From Flavobacteriaceae bacterium (GTDB lineage: Bacteria; Bacteroidota; Bacteroidia; Flavobacteriales; Flavobacteriaceae): a stretch of DNA of 64,000 bases. Position numbers and translations under genes: made by a program. Location of the stretch: the NCBI GenBank assembly GCA_013373635.1, contig JABXHN010000022.1, positions 186,001 through 250,000 of the forward strand, read 5' to 3'. Shown here piece after piece: positions 61,636 to 64,000 of the stretch; the first letter of the stretch is position 1, and each line of letters starts with the position of its first letter. The notes under the pieces were generated by a model, which worked only from the letters and a program-made list of their open reading frames with translations, ran no database searches and had not been told where the DNA came from.

Positions 61636-64000
61636 ATGAGTTATTATGTAGATGTTATAACTCCATTGCCTCTAGAAAAGCCATTGACATACAAGCTTAC
61701 AGAGGAGCAGGCGAAATTCCTTGAAAGAGGAATGAGACTCATTGTTCCCATTCGAAATCGCTACTATACAGCATTGGCACTAAAAATTCACAAGGATCCT
61801 CCACAAAACTACGAGGCAAAGGAAGTGGAAGAGTTATTAGATGATCATCCAGTAGTTCAGCTCTCTCAATTAAAACACTGGTTGTGGATCTCTAAGTATT
61901 ATATGTGTAGCTTGTCAGAGGTGTATAAGGCAGCGATGCCATCTGCGATGCTCTTGGAGAGTGAAACTATGATTAGTTTACCAAAAGAAGCGGTTGTAGA
62001 AGAAGAACACAGTGATAGGGAATACCTCATAATCGAAGCGTTAAAACAACAACCGACTCTTAAAATAAGTGAAGTGATGGCCTTATTGGGAATCAAACAG
62101 GTGATGCCACTTATTCACTCTATGGTTTCTAAAAATCTATTGATTGTTGAGGAATACATTGAAAACAAATACAAACCTAAATTTGAAACCTATTACTATT
62201 TAGATTTTGATCTCTCAAATCAACTGTTATTTGAGCAGCATATGGCTGATTTAAAAGGAGCCAAAAAGCAGTTAGAACTTTTTTTGTTATTGTGTCAACT
62301 CATGGCGACTGTTGATAATCCTATCTCTTCTAAAAAACTCAGAATCAAATATGAGGGTTATTCGAGTTTTATAAAGAGTCTGATTGCAAAAGGGGTTGTT
62401 AAGTCAGAAAAAAGACAAGAAGACCGTATTCAGTTCGATTCAAAAATCTCATTAAACAATCTAAAAGAGCTCAATGAGGATCAGCAAAAAGCATATCAAC
62501 AGTTAAATGACCATATTGAGGCAAAGAAGATAAGTTTGCTCAAAGGAGTGACCTCTTCAGGAAAAACTGAAGTATATGCAAAGCTTATCAAGGATCAGTT
62601 GGATCAAGGGAAACAGGTTTTGTACTTAGTCCCAGAGATAGCACTTACGGTACAACTCATCAAGAGATTGCAGTCCTATTTTGGAAAATCACTGGCAGTC
62701 TTTCATTCAAAATACAACAATCAAGAACGAGTGGAGGTTTGGAATCAGGTTCTTGAGGGAAGTGACAAGGCTCAGCTCATTTTAGGAGCTAGATCTTCAC
62801 TCTTACTTCCTTTTAAAGATTTAGGACTCATCATTGTCGATGAGGAGCACGAAGCCTCCTATAAACAATACGATCCAGCTCCTAGGTATCACGCAAGAGA
62901 CGCTGCTGTTTATTTGGGAAGCCTGCATCAAATAGCTGTCGTATTAGGTTCAGCAACACCGAGTATCGAGAGTAGGTACAATGTGGATAAAGGAAAATAC
63001 GAACTTGTAGAGCTTACTAAACGATATGAAGATGTACTCATGCCAGAGATTCAACTCATCGATTTAAAAAAACACTACAAGAAAAAGGAGGTGAAAAATC
63101 ATTTTTCATTTCCACTGCTTGAAGCTATAGATGCTACTGTTAATGATCGTAAACAGGTGATTCTCTTTCAAAACAGAAGAGGTTATGCCCCTGTGATGGA
63201 ATGCGAACGCTGTGGTCATACTCCGGGATGCCCACACTGTGATGTTAGCCTTACGTATCATCAACACAGCAAACAATTGCGTTGTCATTACTGCGGATAT
63301 CACGAAAGTTACCAATCCAATTGTCAGGCCTGTGGAAGTGTTGAACTCAACACCAAGGGCTTGGGAACAGAACAAATTGTGGATGCCCTCAAGGAACTCA
63401 GACCTGATTTAGCAATAGAGCGATTGGATTACGATACGACACGAGCTAAAAATTCATACGATGAAATTATTACCGCCTTCGAAGAGCGTCAAATTGATGT
63501 GCTAGTTGGAACTCAAATGGTGGCTAAAGGGCTTGATTTTGAGCACGTCGGTTTGGTAGGAGTTATGAATGCAGATACGCTGCTTAATTTTCCAGAATAC
63601 AATGCACACGAGAGAGCTTTTCAAATGCTAACTCAGGTAGCTGGTAGAGCTGGGAGAAAGAAAGACAGGGGGAAGGTACTTATTCAATCTTATAACCCTT
63701 ATCACGAAATCTTAAAATTGGTGAGTACCAATGATTACGATGCGATGTATAAAGAACAGTTGTATCAGCGTGAGATCTACAAATACCCCCCTGCTAATAA
63801 AATCATTAAGATTACCTTTAAACACAAGGAATACAATCGTATCAATGAAGCAGCACAGTGGTATGTAAACGGTTTAAAGAAAGGGTTGACAAACGTGACA
63901 ATTTTAGGACCTGAATTCCCCTCAGTTGCAAGAGTTAAAAACAATTACATCAAAAATATTGTTATTAAAATTCCAATAGCAGCACCAGCAGCAGAAATTA
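61636..64000 (+). CDS. priA: Primosomal protein N' (replication restart helicase), 3' end outside window
   Basis: Restarts stalled replication forks as a 3'-to-5' DNA helicase. 788 residues are visible, from the ATG at 61636; the rest lies beyond the window. The N-terminal 3'-end-binding domain starts SYYVDVITPLPLEKPLTYKL. Helicase motifs are Walker A GVTSSGKTEVY, DEEH, GSATPSIESR and the late GRAGRK. Eight zinc-binding cysteines appear as CERC, CPHC, CHYC and CQAC. It lies one base after the YihY gene. Confidence 0.97.
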   Translation, partial: MSYYVDVITPLPLEKPLTYKLTEEQAKFLERGMRLIVPIRNRYYTALALKIHKDPPQNYEAKEVEELLDDHPVVQLSQLKHWLWISKYYMCSLSEVYKAAMPSAMLLESETMISLPKEAVVEEEHSDREYLIIEALKQQPTLKISEVMALLGIKQVMPLIHSMVSKNLLIVEEYIENKYKPKFETYYYLDFDLSNQLLFEQHMADLKGAKKQLELFLLLCQLMATVDNPISSKKLRIKYEGYSSFIKSLIAKGVVKSEKRQEDRIQFDSKISLNNLKELNEDQQKAYQQLNDHIEAKKISLLKGVTSSGKTEVYAKLIKDQLDQGKQVLYLVPEIALTVQLIKRLQSYFGKSLAVFHSKYNNQERVEVWNQVLEGSDKAQLILGARSSLLLPFKDLGLIIVDEEHEASYKQYDPAPRYHARDAAVYLGSLHQIAVVLGSATPSIESRYNVDKGKYELVELTKRYEDVLMPEIQLIDLKKHYKKKEVKNHFSFPLLEAIDATVNDRKQVILFQNRRGYAPVMECERCGHTPGCPHCDVSLTYHQHSKQLRCHYCGYHESYQSNCQACGSVELNTKGLGTEQIVDALKELRPDLAIERLDYDTTRAKNSYDEIITAFEERQIDVLVGTQMVAKGLDFEHVGLVGVMNADTLLNFPEYNAHERAFQMLTQVAGRAGRKKDRGKVLIQSYNPYHEILKLVSTNDYDAMYKEQLYQREIYKYPPANKIIKITFKHKEYNRINEAAQWYVNGLKKGLTNVTILGPEFPSVARVKNNYIKNIVIKIPIAAPAAEI

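Noticed and set aside
1-64000. Mobile elements, CRISPR array, prophage or defence island
   Set aside because: No transposase, integrase, terminal inverted repeats, spaced direct repeats or phage genes were seen; gene content and spacing look like core chromosome throughout.

Overview
The window looks like an ordinary chromosomal segment of a Bacteroidota bacterium, most likely a marine member of the Flavobacteriaceae. Several things point this way. The DNA is AT-rich and densely packed. Promoters match the Bacteroidota pattern TTG-N19-21-TAnnTTTG, and Shine-Dalgarno sequences are weak. Many lipobox or Sec signal peptides are present. The proteins include families typical of the phylum: DUF4199, DUF4252, an alternative bacterial GlmU, type-B L31, a CarB without its allosteric domain, a SerB-SerA fusion, a LETM1-related protein and SPOR domains. 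I see no tRNA, rRNA, CRISPR array, insertion sequence, phage gene or integrase. Apart from the 309-base btuF-btuB gap, which is filled by two promoters and a cobalamin riboswitch, no gene-free stretch exceeds 300 bases.

Layout. 1-10.6 kb (minus): a secreted-protein operon with M28 peptidase, M1 aminopeptidase, a 1063-residue Asp-box beta-propeller, a DUF2490 barrel carrying three SPOR domains, and a Cu/Zn superoxide dismutase lipoprotein; the LETM1-related gene and rluF (cut by the window edge) follow. 10.7-19.9 kb: a PLP decarboxylase, then fatty-acid oxidation (marR-fadN-fadA-fadE, with a divergent acyl-CoA synthetase) around an 18-bp perfect palindrome that is a good operator candidate. 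19.9-26.4 kb: purL, an RsmB-type methyltransferase, a BNR-repeat lipoprotein and a DUF302 protein. 26.4-33.1 kb (minus): a three-gene ECF sigma module, then DUF4199, a family 2 glycosyltransferase, a phosphohexomutase and an MsbA-like ABC exporter. 33.1-41 kb: rpmE2, the GlmU-like gene, mtaB, small genes, rpmH (too short to be obvious) and carB.

41-47.3 kb: rmuC and a vitamin B12 uptake locus. The periplasmic and inner-membrane genes btuF-btuC-btuD run left, while the outer-membrane receptor btuB runs right behind the riboswitch. 47.3-51 kb: an S41 peptidase and a second ECF module (sigma, anti-sigma-like protein, two DUF4252 proteins). 51-58 kb (minus): purB, a helical-repeat protein, a GH13 alpha-amylase lipoprotein, a carboxypeptidase-regulatory-like protein, a DEAD-box helicase and rdgB. 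58-64 kb: the SerB-SerA fusion, rlmH, a YihY/BrkB membrane protein and priA (cut by the window end).

I did not find an obviously new multi-gene system. The most interesting signals are the DUF2490-SPOR fusion inside a translationally coupled exo-protein operon, the two ECF loci that share an AAC-N16-CGTC promoter layout, the MarR operator palindrome, the asymmetric riboswitch control of B12 uptake, and the SerB-SerA fusion.
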